Source: Serilophus lunatus (lineage: Eukaryota > Chordata > Aves > Passeriformes > Eurylaimidae). Taken from it: 64,000 nucleotides of DNA. Shown here piece after piece: positions 13,003-26,462 of the stretch. Numbering within the stretch: the first letter of the stretch is position 1; each line of letters begins with the position of its first letter. The notes under the pieces are model-generated. The model did not search any database and was not told where the DNA came from. It was given only the letters and a program-made list of their open reading frames with translations. The stretch covers positions 1 through 64,000 of the forward strand of contig VXBA01005913.1 of the NCBI GenBank assembly GCA_013399895.1, read 5' to 3'. The position numbers and the translations under genes are program-made.

Positions 13003-13573
13003 CATTCTGAGCACCTCTCCCCCATACTATCCAACTAAAGTCCCTCTTACTTCTATGTTACCCCAACATGCAATAGAATTGTCCCTTATTACTTAAACCC
13101 ACCTATGTCCAGCCCCTTGTAGGCCTGGAAGCCCAACTCTATGTTTTGTCTTGTACCCCGCTTATCTATACACAAGAATGCAAACACACAGGAACACAGG
13201 CTCTTCTAGCCCTTAATATTCCAAGTTATGCAGCTACCTAGCAAAAGTGTATTCTCTAAAATATTAAGCACACCCCTTAAGGCATCAGTTCATCACCCAG
13301 CTTCTACTGCTGAGCACAATGTCATGTAATATGGGATATCCCTTGGATCAGCTGTCCCAGCTGTGTTCCCTCCCAACTCCTTGTTCACCCACAGCCTGCT
13401 CACTGATGGCACTGAGGGAAAAACAGAAAAGACCTTGGTACTGTGCGAGAACTGCTCGGCAATAGCTAAAGTAACCCTATGTTGTCAACACTGGTTTGGT
13501 CACAAATCCAGAACATAGCATCATATGAGCTACTATGATGAAATTTAACACTATCCCAGCCAAACGCAGTACA

Positions 13574-16500
13574 TGTAATTCTGAAGATTTATGGGGTTTT
13601 CCCCTCATTTTTATTCTGTGGATACAAGTTTTCATCAATATGATTATTTTTTCCTGGGTTGGAGCCATAGTAGAGATTGTTTTCTCTCTTCTCCCCACAC
13701 AATAAGTTCATGGATGTTCAGAAGTTTTATTAATGAGCTTCAGAAGTTTCAAAGAAATGAAAACACCATGAATTCAAATGCTTATTGAGCCTGCTAAATT
13801 GCACTGTGTGTCTCCCAAAATATTGTACAAAATCTGCAAGTTATAAAGATGATTTATTGATATAGCATACCTAATCCAATGTCTAAGAACTCACCGAAGG
13901 TGAAAAAAAACAAAACAGGTTAAGATCTATTTTGCTATATATAAAAAATGTTATATAGATAATGTAAATTTTGCTGCTAGTTACAGCAATCAATTAATTT
14001 CTCCATGAAAGACAAGTTTGCAACATCAATATATGCAAGCAATACACACATAGATTCCCATTAGAAAAATAAGTTAGTTATTAAGTTCAACTCTAGGCTG
14101 TTTATGAATACAGCGGATATTCTCTTAATACAAAATATTTTGTTTTAATGAGGGACATTTTTAGTTAAGAGGAAGGTTTTGAGTATATCCAGTACAGAAG
14201 AGTTCAGATTGCTAATGCTTATAGTTTTGAAATGGTCTGTTCATATGTCTAAGTAGATAATTAATAAAAGATGAATAGCACAATATCAAAAGACATCTGT
14301 GTTAGCTGCAGAAATATAATGAAGGCAATTTAGTAAGTTTCAGAACAAAACCCACAAATATTTTCCCAGTTCAAAAAACCCAACTGAATCTTCAATAAGA
14401 ATCTTTTTAAGTCACTGCCGTGGTTTGAACATATGGTACTTTCTACCCATAAACTTCTTAAAATTCTCCTTAGGGACATGGATTGTACTACAGGTGTATT
14501 TTTAAATGTCGTCATAAAAAATAGGATAAACAGCTCATCAGTCAGACAGAACAGTGAACAAAAGGGTCTTTAGTTCATAGAATGCTCTAATCTCTAAGTG
14601 TTCTATTTGGCAAGGGCATGTAGGACTCTATCTTTAGTTGTGAAAACATGTGAGTGCTTCATAAAGTCAAAAAAAAGGAGTAGTGACGGGGGTTGCCTGT
14701 GGTCATGGTGCTGCAAAGTAGTAATGGGCAACTTTGACAAAGTGCCTATAAAACTTAGTGAAATAAAAATCCTTTGCTGACTATTATACTCTTGATCTGG
14801 TTCAAGCCTAGTGTCTGACTAGAGATGATCCATTGATTTGGGATTTTTCATTAAATGGTCTCTGATTTTTATCTGGTTTTCCAGCACGTTAAAATCCTAC
14901 AGCATGTCTGTACAGAATAGCCTACCAGTTATTTTATAACTTTTGTCTCCAAGTCGGTTCAGAAAATTGAAAAGGAGAGGGAAAGATCGAAAACATTTAT
15001 TTGGGTACTAATCAGCACTTGAGGACTATATTAATTAACTTAAAATATTTGTGTAAAAGTGCAAGATCCTGTATGCTATAATGAGTACAAAATCAGAGAA
15101 TTACACCATGAAATTAGGAGGTAGTGTATTCAACATCAATAAAAGCAAATACTTTTTTAAGACACCAATAATTGGTCTGCATGACTTATTGCCCAAGAAA
15201 ACACTAAAGAAAAAAAATAATAGTGAGGGGTAAAAAGAAATTGCACATTTACACAGAGAGCAAAAATTTCAGAGCTATAAATGTTATTGCTAAAAATATA
15301 TTCTGGAAGAGATATTAAAACATGCTTCAGGGTACAAACCAATACCTCACTAACAATAAAGAACATGATGAAAGTTAATATATGGGGGATGAATATTCTT
15401 CTGAAATATCTAGAATATCCCTCTGATTAAAAAAAAAATAGATTAAAAGGACTTTAAGTTTTACTAAGCATGACAGTTATCAAATAACCAAATGGAAGAA
15501 CTGTTCAGAAACTAGCTCATTGTTTCATAGTGACAGTTATCCATAGGTGACATTTTTATATATAGATTTCTCCTAGCTGCAAAGAAAGGAAAGAAGTAGG
15601 AAATATAACAATCTGTGGGAAATAGTCCAAGGTTAATCCAACTCTAGTTTTACTTATTTATGCGTTTAGGGATGTGGGTCTTCGGGCTGCGTGGGTGCAC
15701 TTTATAGAAATAGTCAGAGCTGCTGATTCACATTATTATTATGAGTCACAATAACATTGACAAGGACTGTTAATTAGTTAACTACATGAATTTTACACAA
15801 AAGCAGTAAAAACATAATAAAATATTTTCATGAAAATAGCATAACCATACAAATATTACTTTAGTGCAAATATGTTTCCCTATACAATCAAACAGCATAA
15901 GATGATTTGAAAAAAATTGAGCCCAAGCTGTTGTTCAAGGTGAATGTAATCTGCTTGTTTGGCCCTGATTTGGAGTTATTTAAGCTGGCAAATTTCCTTT
16001 TAGATGTGAGAGGTTGTTTTATGAAAATACTTTTGAAATAAAAGTGATTTATTTTGGATACAGTAAAGTAATATTTTGTGGCTATTATACTGTTTGATTT
16101 TTTAATTTAAAAATTAACCTAAAAATTTTTAATAACTCAGAGAACTAGATAGAGCAGGGAGTCCAGTTAGCATTTATAAAAAAAAAAGATGTAACATGAT
16201 AAATGCATTTTCATTAGCTGGAGGTGAATTTAGAAACTCGTTAAAGAACATATGGTTACTAAAAAGAAAGTATCTGCAATACCAGCAAATCATTCCTGCA
16301 TAATCAGAGAAAATTGGAATCATACTCAACCCACCTACTCTCGGTCTTCAGGACTGCTAAAATGGCATCAAAATCCCCAACTCCCTAAGCTTATAATTTA
16401 CTTTCTCATAAGTTTGTAGTTCAGTAGTCTTTAAAACTGTGGCTATAACCTGATATTTAAACAAGATTTATTCTATGAATACAAATATATATTATAGAGA

Positions 16501-18184
16501 GAAAGCTGGAACAATCTTAGATTCTGATTCACATTTTACTGGCTATTAAAGAGCAAATAATATTAATTTAATCTTATGTTGATTATTTTTCAACCTCATG
16601 GAAGTACTATTAAAATCAGATTTGGATTTTAGTATTCAGTGAAATATCTAAATGATCACTAATGAAATCAACATTAATTGTGCAGCTAGAACTTGAAAAG
16701 TGATTGGAGAGAAGCTTAGAATGGTGATTAAGGCATTTCTGAAGTAAATGAGAAAATAGCAAAGGTAATAAATTTAATTTATTTTTCAATCTATCTATAA
16801 AAGGAACTATGGCCAAACAGAATGTCTTAATTAGACTCATACTTGTCCTCCAGGCCAAAATACTTGAAACTGGAGGTAAGCTGAAAAGACATCCTACTAG
16901 ATGGCCTCTGTGACCTCAGGTCAAAATGTGTAGCTTTAATTTTTGTTTATTTAAAACAAAAAGTTAACCTTAATCCCCTTGAGAAGAATCATAAAAAGAT
17001 AAAGTAACAATAAAAATATTTAAAGCATTTCTTTCATTTATCTTCTATGCAATTAAATTCTCAAAATTGCTTTATTGACTCCATTTCTGCAGTTTTGAGT
17101 CTTTTGAGATTTCCTGTGTTTCATATCACTGCAGGGACATCAAAATGTAATTGACAAAAGATGTCCTTACTGGTTCAAAACTTCAAGTTAACTGTCTGGG
17201 GGACTCCAACAGCCAGCTATCATGACTGGGTAGATGGCTGTTCCATCCTTTAAGCTCTCTATTAAAACATGCCATGAAACTGAATGCTATGCACATGACC
17301 CAAGGAGCTACTTGCATATAGACAGAATCAACCACCTGGAGTAAGGAAAGGATGGTAAGGCGGGGGAAGGCAAAGGAAATCCACTGAAATTTGGTCATTT
17401 CAGAAACAAGAATAAAAATTTTTAAAAGCTTGAAGAATATGATAGCATTTCAACTTGTATGAACCAATTAATAATGTTATAGTATTATAATGTGATTATT
17501 TGAATTAGAAATGAGCAAATCTAGAACTCTGCCATGAGTACACATTATGAATATCAGTGTTATCACTTGATTTGCAGAAGTCCAGACAGAAAGTTTCCTT
17601 CACAAGACTTTGCTCTGACACTTTCATGTGAGAACACTTGCATGTAAAATGCTCCTGCTTTGTTGGTTTTTTTCCTTGATACTATTTTCAGTCATCAAAA
17701 GAGGAAGTAGAAATCATATCATATCCTGAGGTTAATAAACAAGGGAGGAATAGAGATAATGAACTATGTATGAAAATACAGTTATAACTGTTTTTCTACA
17801 TTTCAGACAATGAAGAGAAGACAGTGAATCTCATAATTTGTTTGTAAGCAGAATTTTCAAGACAATAACCTCAGCAAATTACTGACAATAATTGAAAGCT
17901 GATATCCAAAAAAACCTGGACAAGGGAACTTTGATATTGTTTCTGCAACATATTAAGTGTATAATACAACCATATTCTGTAAGGGAGGTGACTAGTGTGA
18001 GGGAAAACACCCCTGTGTGACAAGACAAATAAGGTTTTAGAAGAGAGAGAACAAGACAAATGTTTGTTTAGCCAAAGGCCCGATCCAACTTCCAGTGAAA
18101 TGCTGGTCAGAATAAATAAAGAGTTAAGCTATTTTTCATTCATGTGGCAGTTTCAGTCATGAGGAGACTGCCCTCTGTGCTGAA
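13574..18184. other. AT-rich unique sequence, no gene seen
   Basis: Very AT-rich, with long A/T stretches (for example 16097-16135). The longest open frame is about 80 codons (minus, 16616-16858) with no recognisable domain. I see no repeat family. Confidence 0.6.
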
Positions 18185-18446
18185 AAGGCTGCATTAGTGG
18201 AGGTGGCCTGGGATGCTGTTTATTGTGACTTTAGCCCACTGTGCTCCTGTGAGATATGGGCTGAAGATGTGGACAATGTAGTCAGTGGAAAGTTGGCTGG
18301 TGTCCAGGGAAGTGACCAGCGGCACAAAGCCAGATGTCAGCTGGTAACTGAGGGGATCCCTCAGGGAGAAACACCCATCAATGTTTTTAATTAATGGCCT
18401 TGCTGATGAGATGAATAGCAGTTTCATCAAATTTCAAGATTTCAGA
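18185..18446 (+). mobile_element. Ancient CR1 LINE relic, reverse transcriptase region
   Basis: A strongly decayed piece of CR1 ORF2. At 18212-18232 the frame reads DAVYCDF, close to the CR1 motif in which a DFSKAFD-type sequence follows. At 18353-18367 it reads GIPQG, matching the conserved SGVPQGS-type RT motif. The DNA after it (18389-18446) aligns with the stretch leading to the catalytic FADD motif, but the FADD residues are not intact. Frame breaks occur between the motifs. Both ends are lost and there is no CR1 tail. Confidence 0.7.
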
Positions 18447-18757
18447 CCAGCTGAAGTCAGTCAGGTCTCTGACCCTGCCTCTGGCCCTGACTCCGGGATG
18501 GGCCTTTGCCTCACACTGCAGGTGTCTCCTGGAAGAACCCCTTGCTGTGACTTGTCTCCTGTCCTTTCTCTGGCACCATTCCCAGGGCTTGCTCCTGGCT
18601 GGACACAGACCCTGGTTCACTTTCTTTTTTATCTAGGCCTGTCCAGGGACCCTTTTTCCCAGCTTTTCTCTTTGTATTTGGAATCTGCAGCGGAGTGCCC
18701 ATGGGTGAGATTGCTGCTTGCCCAGCTTTTGGGTCACCTGCCTGTTGAGAGCAGCTA
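18447..18757. other. GC-richer segment of unknown origin joined to the CR1 relic
   Basis: About 310 bp, clearly richer in G and C than its surroundings, starting with a CTCTGACC/CTCTGGCC-type run (18465-18494). A plus-strand frame stays open from 18381 across the CR1 relic to 18758 (125 codons) and a 99-codon minus frame overlaps it (18511-18810). The plus product is low-complexity, rich in L, P and S, and partly encoded by the CR1 relic, so I take it as chance. It may be an unrecognised retroelement part. Confidence 0.35.
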
Positions 18758-20500
18758 GTCCTCCCTGTACCCTGACATGGAAAAAGAGGACTAGTAAAAA
18801 GAAAATTCAAGAAGAAGGTAGCAACTACTTACATGAAGATCCACCTTTTTTTTTAGACTGTATCTCAGAATAAACTAAATGGCTTTTTTTTCTTTAGGAA
18901 ATCCATGAATGGTGGAGCCTCAAAGATGCACTGGCTCCTTGTACAAGCCATGGAAGAGGAGCTTGATAAATTTTGGATCTCCCACTGTTGTAATTTCCTA
19001 CTGTTGGATTCAAGTGAATTGCTCATATTACAGGCAACTTTGTCATACAGGTAACATGATTAGCAGAATATCACAAAACTGTAGCCATTGATAGCATGGA
19101 GGAGAACAGGAGACAACTCAGAATAACTTCGAAAATAAGCACATGAAAAGCAATGGCTTTTTACTCTTCTCAGAAGTCATGAACTTTGCAACATGTATGA
19201 CACTATCTTAAAGTGTTACATTTCCATTTTTGCAGTTATAAGAGAGGAGAAAGGATAGACTGACATTGCTTCTAAAGTTAATGAAGTTTGAGTGAGAAAA
19301 TTAAAATAGAAATTAGTAAAAAACTAAGGTAATTTTTCTTAATGTAGTCTATCAAAACATATGCCTCTGGAAGAACAAAATTTGAAAATCCTGGGTTGAA
19401 ATTAGGGAACAGGATTTTTAAAAAGTCCTATTTTTGCATAAATAGATATTGATAAATACAGTAGATGAATAAACTAAATATGCATTTAGTATGTTTTCTT
19501 TTCAAAGATGAACAAGTTTAATAAATAAAGCAGGATCAAAAAACTCCAAATAACAGGCAATATTTCATTTCAGAAATAATGGAGGCCCCACTGTATGCTC
19601 TTTGGGGGAGGAGTAGCTGAAAAATCCCCACAAACTAATAGTTGTTTATTTTTATTTTTGTAGTAAATCAAAAGAAAGATTTCATAAGTACCTACACAGT
19701 TCAGAAGAGACATTTCAGTGATTAAATATAGCCATCTGTCAAGGCTCTTAAGTTATCCCGTTGAGTGTTTGATTAACTCTCCACATTCCCCAATCTACAC
19801 TAATGCAAAATTTAGAAGACCCCTCTCTGTCCCAAATAAAACTGCAGAAACTAGGGAAATTAAAAGGAACATAACAAGTAGTAAAAGAATGGCTTGGTAC
19901 TTTGATTTATTATGTTACTTCTGGTTCCAAATGACCATAGAATTCTTAAAATTGGTAAATTGGAATGAGTATCTCACTGGCCAGAACTCAATGAGTTTTA
20001 TTTTCAGTGAGAAAGGGGAATATGCCAACAGAACTGAAGGAAAGCAACAAGAGTACAGATTAATTTGGAAGTGATGTGCTCAGATGGCTGCAGGAGCTAA
20101 ATTTGTTACTTTTTGTGACAGAATACAGAAAAAATCCAATCTTCACTTCCAGGCTGTTATAAGAGCTAAAGAAAATGCATGTGATTTTCCAGTTTAAGAA
20201 ACATTTTGGTCTATAGAAAGTGGCACAAATTTCTATAACTGAAGATAAAAATCACTTTTACTGGATTTTGTAAAGTACATTCTTGGAGCTATTTCTAATC
20301 TTTTATACTGTAGTAAATGAAAACAAGTATTTTTTTGTAAGTTGCAGGACCAATAAAACCATTAACGATTGGACTTAGATGCCTCCCCTGGTCCTTGTTT
20401 TCTTCCTCCAATATACTATGTCCCATATCTTCCACTGCAGTAAGTGTACTAGCCTCAAGTCTCTACAGTGTTCTTGAGATTTCTCTACCTATTCAAGCTT

Positions 20501-20552
20501 GTTTTTTGTTTTTTGGGGTTTNTGGTTTGGTTTGTTTTGGGTTTTTTTTTAA
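20501..20552. repeat. T/G-rich low-complexity tract with one N
   Basis: Runs of T mixed with GGTTT and GTTTT units. Position 20522 is an unresolved base (N), which is likely where reads over the homopolymers disagreed. Confidence 0.8.
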
Positions 20553-21128
20553 TAAGCACCTTCAATTTGCTCTGTGTCCTAACATTTTTCAACTGCACTC
20601 TTCTCTGAAACTTCTTCCCTTTCAACCATGGCTCTCTTGAGCCACTCATACCCTCCTGAGCTTCCTGTTCACACTTGGTCTGCCAGGAGGACATCAGCAA
20701 AACTTGCAGTGTTGGGAGTTGATGGATTGTCTCCTGTGAGTTACTGTCTGGCATTAGAGCCTCTTTTTCTCTGCAGCTAGGAATTCAGACAGAAGGGATA
20801 AAATTGGGTTATAGTCATCTACATTCACAAAAGTCAAAGGAATTGAATGGTTTTGTGATATCTAGGCAGTGTCAAGTATAGCTGAAAATGACCAAAAACG
20901 TATTTAAAAGTGGCTAGGGAAAGAGAAGGGCTGAACGCTAGTGAAACATTATGTTCACATATGCCTTATTTCCTTAAGAAGCCAAGGTAAAAACAGTGAG
21001 AAAATTAGTATAGTATCTGGCAATCTGAATTTAGTAAATTCAACCACTGACTGGTTCAAAGCTGTGGAATGAGCTACAGGTTTGCTGCATCTAGTAAGAA
21101 ATTAGTACAGCTACCAAGAAAAGTAAAA

Positions 21129-21174
21129 CTTGCATGCACAGACATTTGATAGACCTTGCATGCACAGAGATTTG
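21129..21174. repeat. 20-bp direct repeat, period 26 bp
   Basis: CTTGCATGCACAGACATTTG at 21129-21148 recurs at 21155-21174 with one mismatch (GAC versus GAG). It is a short local duplication in otherwise unique DNA. Confidence 0.75.
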
Positions 21175-24100
21175 CTGGAGATTGATTAATGTCATATCCT
21201 TGTCGTATTGAGGAGAGATTACAAGCTTCTGGTTGCACTTAAAATCCTGCTGAAGAAAATGCTTGCTGTCCACAGAGCCACTACACTTTGTGAAGAAAAA
21301 AAAACAAATAGAAAAAAACCCCCTTCACATCTGACAAACAGGCTAATGTGAGAGAGGCCTGCAAAATCATTCCTATGATCCGTTCATGGTTACTAGAGAA
21401 TGTATGTTGTTTTGTTTCTGTCTTGGAGTACAGCTGTTTTGTGATGCAGAACTTTGCTCTTCTCAGCTGGAGGTGGGAGCACCATTCACTCACAGACCTC
21501 TGTCCAGCATCTCACTGAGCAACCAATGTGGCATCTTACATAATTCAGAGCGGAAAAAGACAAGTATACAAGGGCTGTTAAGTGAATGATGTAGGAAAAA
21601 AAATAGAACAAAGAAAAGAAAGAACATGACAAGCTGGGAGAAAACTCAGTTTATTATTTCCTGTAACAACGCGAAGTGTTGATAGATCTCAGACCTCTTA
21701 GTTTAGCAATCCACTGTGAGAAAAGCAAGCATGAGATGGAAATGTGGCTATTCAAAGTTATTGTTGGATTTTTCAGTGAAGTAGCTAGTCCATATCTAAA
21801 GGACTACATCTTTATATTGAAAAATACATCATGTTACAACAGTATTTAGATAGAGAAGCTTCTTAAAAAGTACGTCAAAAAGGAGTGAGCAGCTCAAGGA
21901 CTGACAGTGGATTAGCCAGGCCATTGACACAACTCCTCAGTCCCAATTTGAAAAAGTGGAGAAGTTTTTCAGTGTACACCAGCATACACCATGCCTTGCT
22001 ATGTAAAAGTAATATGCTGAAAAATCAGAATTAGAAGTTCAAATAGCACTTTGTATGCTGAACTATCACTTACTGTAGCAGCTGATTTTATGTAATCTCA
22101 GCGTAGAATTATTGCTACTCATTTGCTAAAAATCAGAAGTCTCAAGAAAGGGGACCCATTTTAGGAAGAATCATAAAGCATTTTCTATAAACCATATTAG
22201 GATATAGATAGCTATAATAAAATATTAGCTTTCGCTATATCACTTACAAAAGCTGCAAATATATTTCAATATTTCTTTTTTCCATGTGAGAACAATGTGT
22301 TTTTTCATATCTAGGCTGAAAGTGTATAAAAATGTCTATCAACTACCATGCTAGCAACATGAGCACTATAAAGGCAGTATGGTCATGAAATCTAATGGGT
22401 TATACAATTAGGGTCATTCTGAAAGCAGTGGAAATAAAAAATTAGGCTATTTCTTAATGCAGCAGTGATTAACAAAGACAAAAGGTCCATACCTTATCTA
22501 AGATTTTGTCTTGGGAAGCAGACCATGAAGATCTTGTCATATTTTATGAAGGGCGATGTCATGGATGTACTCTTCCGTGTATATAAGCAGCTGGGCAGTT
22601 TTACTCCATCAGTTGAACACCATCCATTAATGCTCCTAATTTTGGAATAAACATCTGTTCCTTTATCAAACAGCGATATTTTAGGATCCTTGAAAAACCA
22701 TATTTTGATGCTAAGGATTATTTTCCAAAGTCCAGAGCATGTGTTTAAGTGTTGGACACTTAAAATTGTCTCATTTTATGACTTATCCAAATTCAAACTA
22801 AAGTGAGGTCTTTGTATAACCTAATCAGTAAGATACTTGCTCCTACAGAGAAACAGACCTAATTCTAACTTAGCCATTGATTTGCCCAAGTTCATATTCT
22901 TATTTAAATAAGATCCTTTCTGCAGAAAAGCTTGCTTCCTGTATATACCTCTGTTTAATGATAGGAGATATACTGTGTATTCAGCTAATAAAATGAAGTA
23001 TTATGCAAATTAACATCAAGGAAGTCCTCAAGTGAATTAGAGGGTGGACTGCATAATGAGGATCTGAGATCAAGGGCCTGAGCTGTAATGGTTCTCTTCT
23101 GAGGGCATATTTATGCTGCATCTGTGCAAAACAGTAGAGAATGTTATGCTAGAATAAATGACTGTGATGCAAGAGAGAATTCTCACTGAGGAATCAGAGT
23201 ACGTTTTACTTATAATACAGAGACCTAAGTTTGCATGCAGTAACGTTCCACAGAGAGATGGAGGAATAAGGCTGCAGATGCATGAGAAAATGAGAGTTCC
23301 ATGTAGAAACTGGGCAGTAAGACTTCTTAGGATGGATCGCACTAGAAAACAGGCAGAGATAAAAGGAAGTTTTTAAAGGTTGTTTTAGTGCAAAGAACAG
23401 CTGCAAAAGAACTCCGCAGACGCTGTTCCTCATACATAAATACAAATAATTTTGAAGAGAAATGTATGTACAAAGGAGGTTGGTGCTGATTTTATTTCCT
23501 TTTAATATGTCAGGATACCACATGGGTAGATGAAGAGCTTGCTTATGTCCCATTCTGAGATTTTGCCAGAAGTGTAACAATTTTCATGGTCTAGACAGTC
23601 TCCTCAGATAACAATGCTGTAAATTACCATTTTGAGGCAGGGCCAGCAAAGATTTATTCAGGTCTATAGGTAGTTTAGGTATTTCACATGCTCTTTTACT
23701 AGTGATGTATTTTCTTTAGTTTTCATTACCTCAAATCTGAGCACTAAGTTAGCTGTCTAGGTGTTCATGCCAATCCAGGTTTTGGCATTGAACTCGTTGT
23801 GTAAAATACTTTCCCTTTTCCTTCTGGAAAACAATTCTGATTTTTATGTGGACTTGTGGGCATAAAAAGTCACTTATAAGAGAAAACCTTGATGCTATCA
23901 AAATGAAAAAACTTCTTTGAGCTGAAAAGTCATCTTTCAAGAAGTGTTCATATACATATTTTAAAGGGTTTTTATCATTTGCAAAGATCATTTGCCAAAA
24001 CTCCTTACTAAGGTCAGTAAAATCCATGCTTCCACCACTTTACCATGCTCTTGAAGCTTTAACAAGCTATTTCCAAGAAACCATGAAAGAGTGAGACTTA

Positions 24101-26462
24101 GCAGGTGAAAACTCCCTCTGGGGAGGAAAGCAAGTTCATGAAGAATAAGACTGAGCAAAAGGGCAATAGCAGTACTTTTCCATAGGCTGAGAGGGCACTT
24201 CAGGCACCAAAGCTGTAACTGAAGGGTGTGGAAAAAACACCTGAAGTGACAGTGACCCTGTCCAAAGAGGTGTTAGGACATGAAGAAGAGGGAGGACGAA
24301 AGGAAGATATAAATCTCACAGCAGCGGGCTGAGATTTGTTTTGGCTATAACAGGGCACAAGGAAGCTTGCCTCTCTTCTTGTTGCTGATCTCATTACACC
24401 CCTGAGATGTATATTTACCTTCATCCATGTCTATCAGTTTACAGACATGCTTTCTACTTCATAACAAAAGTGTTACACAATGCTTATGAAATAGGGACTT
24501 TCATTGTTTACAGACCTTGAGCACAGGGTTCCTTGCGTGCATAAATATATTTGTTCCTATCCCCTTCCTCAACAAGAAACAGGCGCTGAATCATTCTCAT
24601 CCAAATGTCACTGAACTTCTGGTTTAGGCTGCTGGCAGTTCAGTTCTCAGAGCCACTGTGCAGGGACACACAACTCCTACAAATTTGATGGAAATAACAC
24701 TGCCACTTGATTGACGCAGACAGTGACAGCAGGTATCAGACTTATAGCCCATATGACTGCTTAGTGCAAGCTCAAATCCTCAAAAGCTAAATACTAACAG
24801 ATTGAAGAAAGAAATCCTGTGTTTTTTTCTGCTTTTACTGTTCATTTTGGTTAAGTCTGTATTTTCTTTTTTTAAAACAATTTATTGCTGGGACTAAATA
24901 GTATATGCAATCTCCTGCTGACAGATTCTACCTGTAGCTCCTCTGATATTGTGGAAAAAAAACCATGGAAGGTGTTGGCATTTCACTTGTAGCTGTAACA
25001 CATTACCAATTTTATTCTGGATAAAACAATGGAGACTTAAACTTTTGTGAGCAAAAAAATATCCCACTGGGGCTTCTGAGTACTACACAACACTGTGAGT
25101 CCTAGGACTCTCTATAAAGTTTTCTCTAAGCTGCAAAAATATTCTTTCGATATTATGTTAAAAAAATATTTGCCTGTTGGGAGTCTGAAGAGGGTGTCAC
25201 ATTCTTCCTACAAAGCCCTTCAGGAGAAAAAGGCTGAAACATTTTCAATCAACGCAAATCAGCCTGGTAACATGTAATGTATAATGGAGACTTTCAGTAC
25301 TTATGAGTTATTCCTGGGTTTTATATTTTTGGGTCGTTCAGTTTGCCAATCCATGGTCCACTATAAACCAATTAAAGTGACCTCAAAATCCCAACACTAT
25401 CCAGGAAGATAATTCATGTATTTCAGTAGATACAAACACCTGATCAGATGTCAAACACCTGGTTAGTATTTGTGGCTAACCTACGCAAAGTCTGTCTTTA
25501 GCATGCAGGTATCACTACATCTTGCTCATTGTAATAACCCGTTAGGTTTTGCAGGAGGGTAACTGAAGTAATTCCATGGATCAGAACCAAAACTGAACAT
25601 ATATTGAATAAAATCTGGGCTGTGCCTGTTTAAGCAGCTGGACCTCTTTCTCCTTAAGACAGTGTTTGGACAGGCTTTTTAAGGAGTTTTATCAAAGCTA
25701 GTAGGCAGGATGAACACTTGCAAAACTCTAAGGATCTGAGCAATCACAGTGATCTCTAGGTAGCCAACCTTAATATCTAGATGGGAGAACGATGAAGCAT
25801 TTTGGTAAATTGGTCCAGACTTCAGACCTGTAGCAACAGCACTGCAGTGTTTGATTTGTGTTTAACCATAATATTTAAAACACCTGCTGTTCAAATATTT
25901 TTTCCTGGATTGTAAGGTTTTTGGGAATATGACTTTGGTGGGAGTAGGCAAAGAGGAGCTAGAATGATAGGAACCAGTGATGCTCCCTCCTTATGTCTGG
26001 TAAATCTATATATAGAACTTTCTATTCTATAACAGAGTTTGAATCCTTTATAATCACTTCAAATAATGAAGATTTTTTTCATTTGTTTTAAGAAAAACCT
26101 GTCTATCTCTGACATTTGTTATGTTTTTGTCTGTCTACAGCATGGAGATCTACATCCGCACTTCTGCCCTGGGATTCTTTGATGAACTTTGGAGACATAT
26201 ATATACACAATTCTGAGGCATCTTTAAAAAAAAAAAAATTTTAAAAATGAAACGAATCAGCTTCCCTGAGAAGGTATTTCTTTCCAATGACTATAAAGAG
26301 ATAATAAAATTAATACACCAGACATGGATGTCTGCAACATTTTGGATATCTAATGTTAAGGAAAAAGTCCTCTCAGTCTGCCTCAGATTCTTATCTGCAA
26401 AATTGCTGCTTCATGTAATATGACTTATCTTGAAATGCTGGATCATTTAAGCTTAGTGTTCT

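Larger units (their letters stand above)
12880..13287 (-). mobile_element. Second solo LTR nested inside the first
   Basis: This 408-bp insert interrupts the outer LTR. Its ends are inverted copies: tgatgccgtaaggg at 12880-12893 and cccttaaggcatca at 13274-13287, starting TG and ending CA as LTRs do. On the minus strand a TATA-like box (12993-13002) is followed by an AGTAAA poly(A)-type signal (12941-12946) and about 60 bp to the end, a normal U3-R-U5 layout. The flanks give only a weak 4-bp match (cttc/gttc), so the target duplication is unclear or decayed. No retroviral genes are attached. It must be younger than the LTR it interrupts. I cannot name the family. Confidence 0.7.
12589..13573 (-). 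mobile_element. Endogenous retrovirus solo LTR (ERVL-like, bird), split by a nested LTR
   Basis: On the minus strand the LTR starts TGTACTG at 13573 and runs through ggctgggatagtgttaaa and catcatagtagctcat. It then passes through gcagttctcgcacagtac and the block with gatatcccatattacatgac, and continues after the insertion to a poly(A) signal at 12705-12710 and an end near 12589. This order is that of a very common bird LTR that I associate with the ERVL class; the class name is from memory. Removing the 408-bp insertion leaves about 577 bp, a plausible LTR length. No internal retroviral coding DNA lies beside it, so it is a solo LTR. No clear target-site duplication remains, so the 12589 edge is approximate. 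Confidence 0.75.
18758..26462. other. AT-rich unique sequence, no gene seen
   Basis: About 7.7 kb with no recognised mobile element. The longest open frames are 118 codons (plus, 19718-20074) and 124 codons (minus, 23206-23580). Neither shows a domain, and the second overlaps 72- and 90-codon frames. It contains a T/G tract with the ambiguous base at 20522 and a short duplication at 21129-21174. Confidence 0.55.

Noticed and set aside
18381..18758. 125-codon plus frame as a gene
   Set aside because: It begins inside a CR1 relic and runs into low-complexity GC-rich DNA, so it is an artefact of repeat sequence.
18880..18930. Splice acceptor-like site (T run then CTTTAG) before an open frame
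   Set aside because: Such T-rich stretches ending in AG are very common here, and the frame that follows is only 60 codons with no donor.
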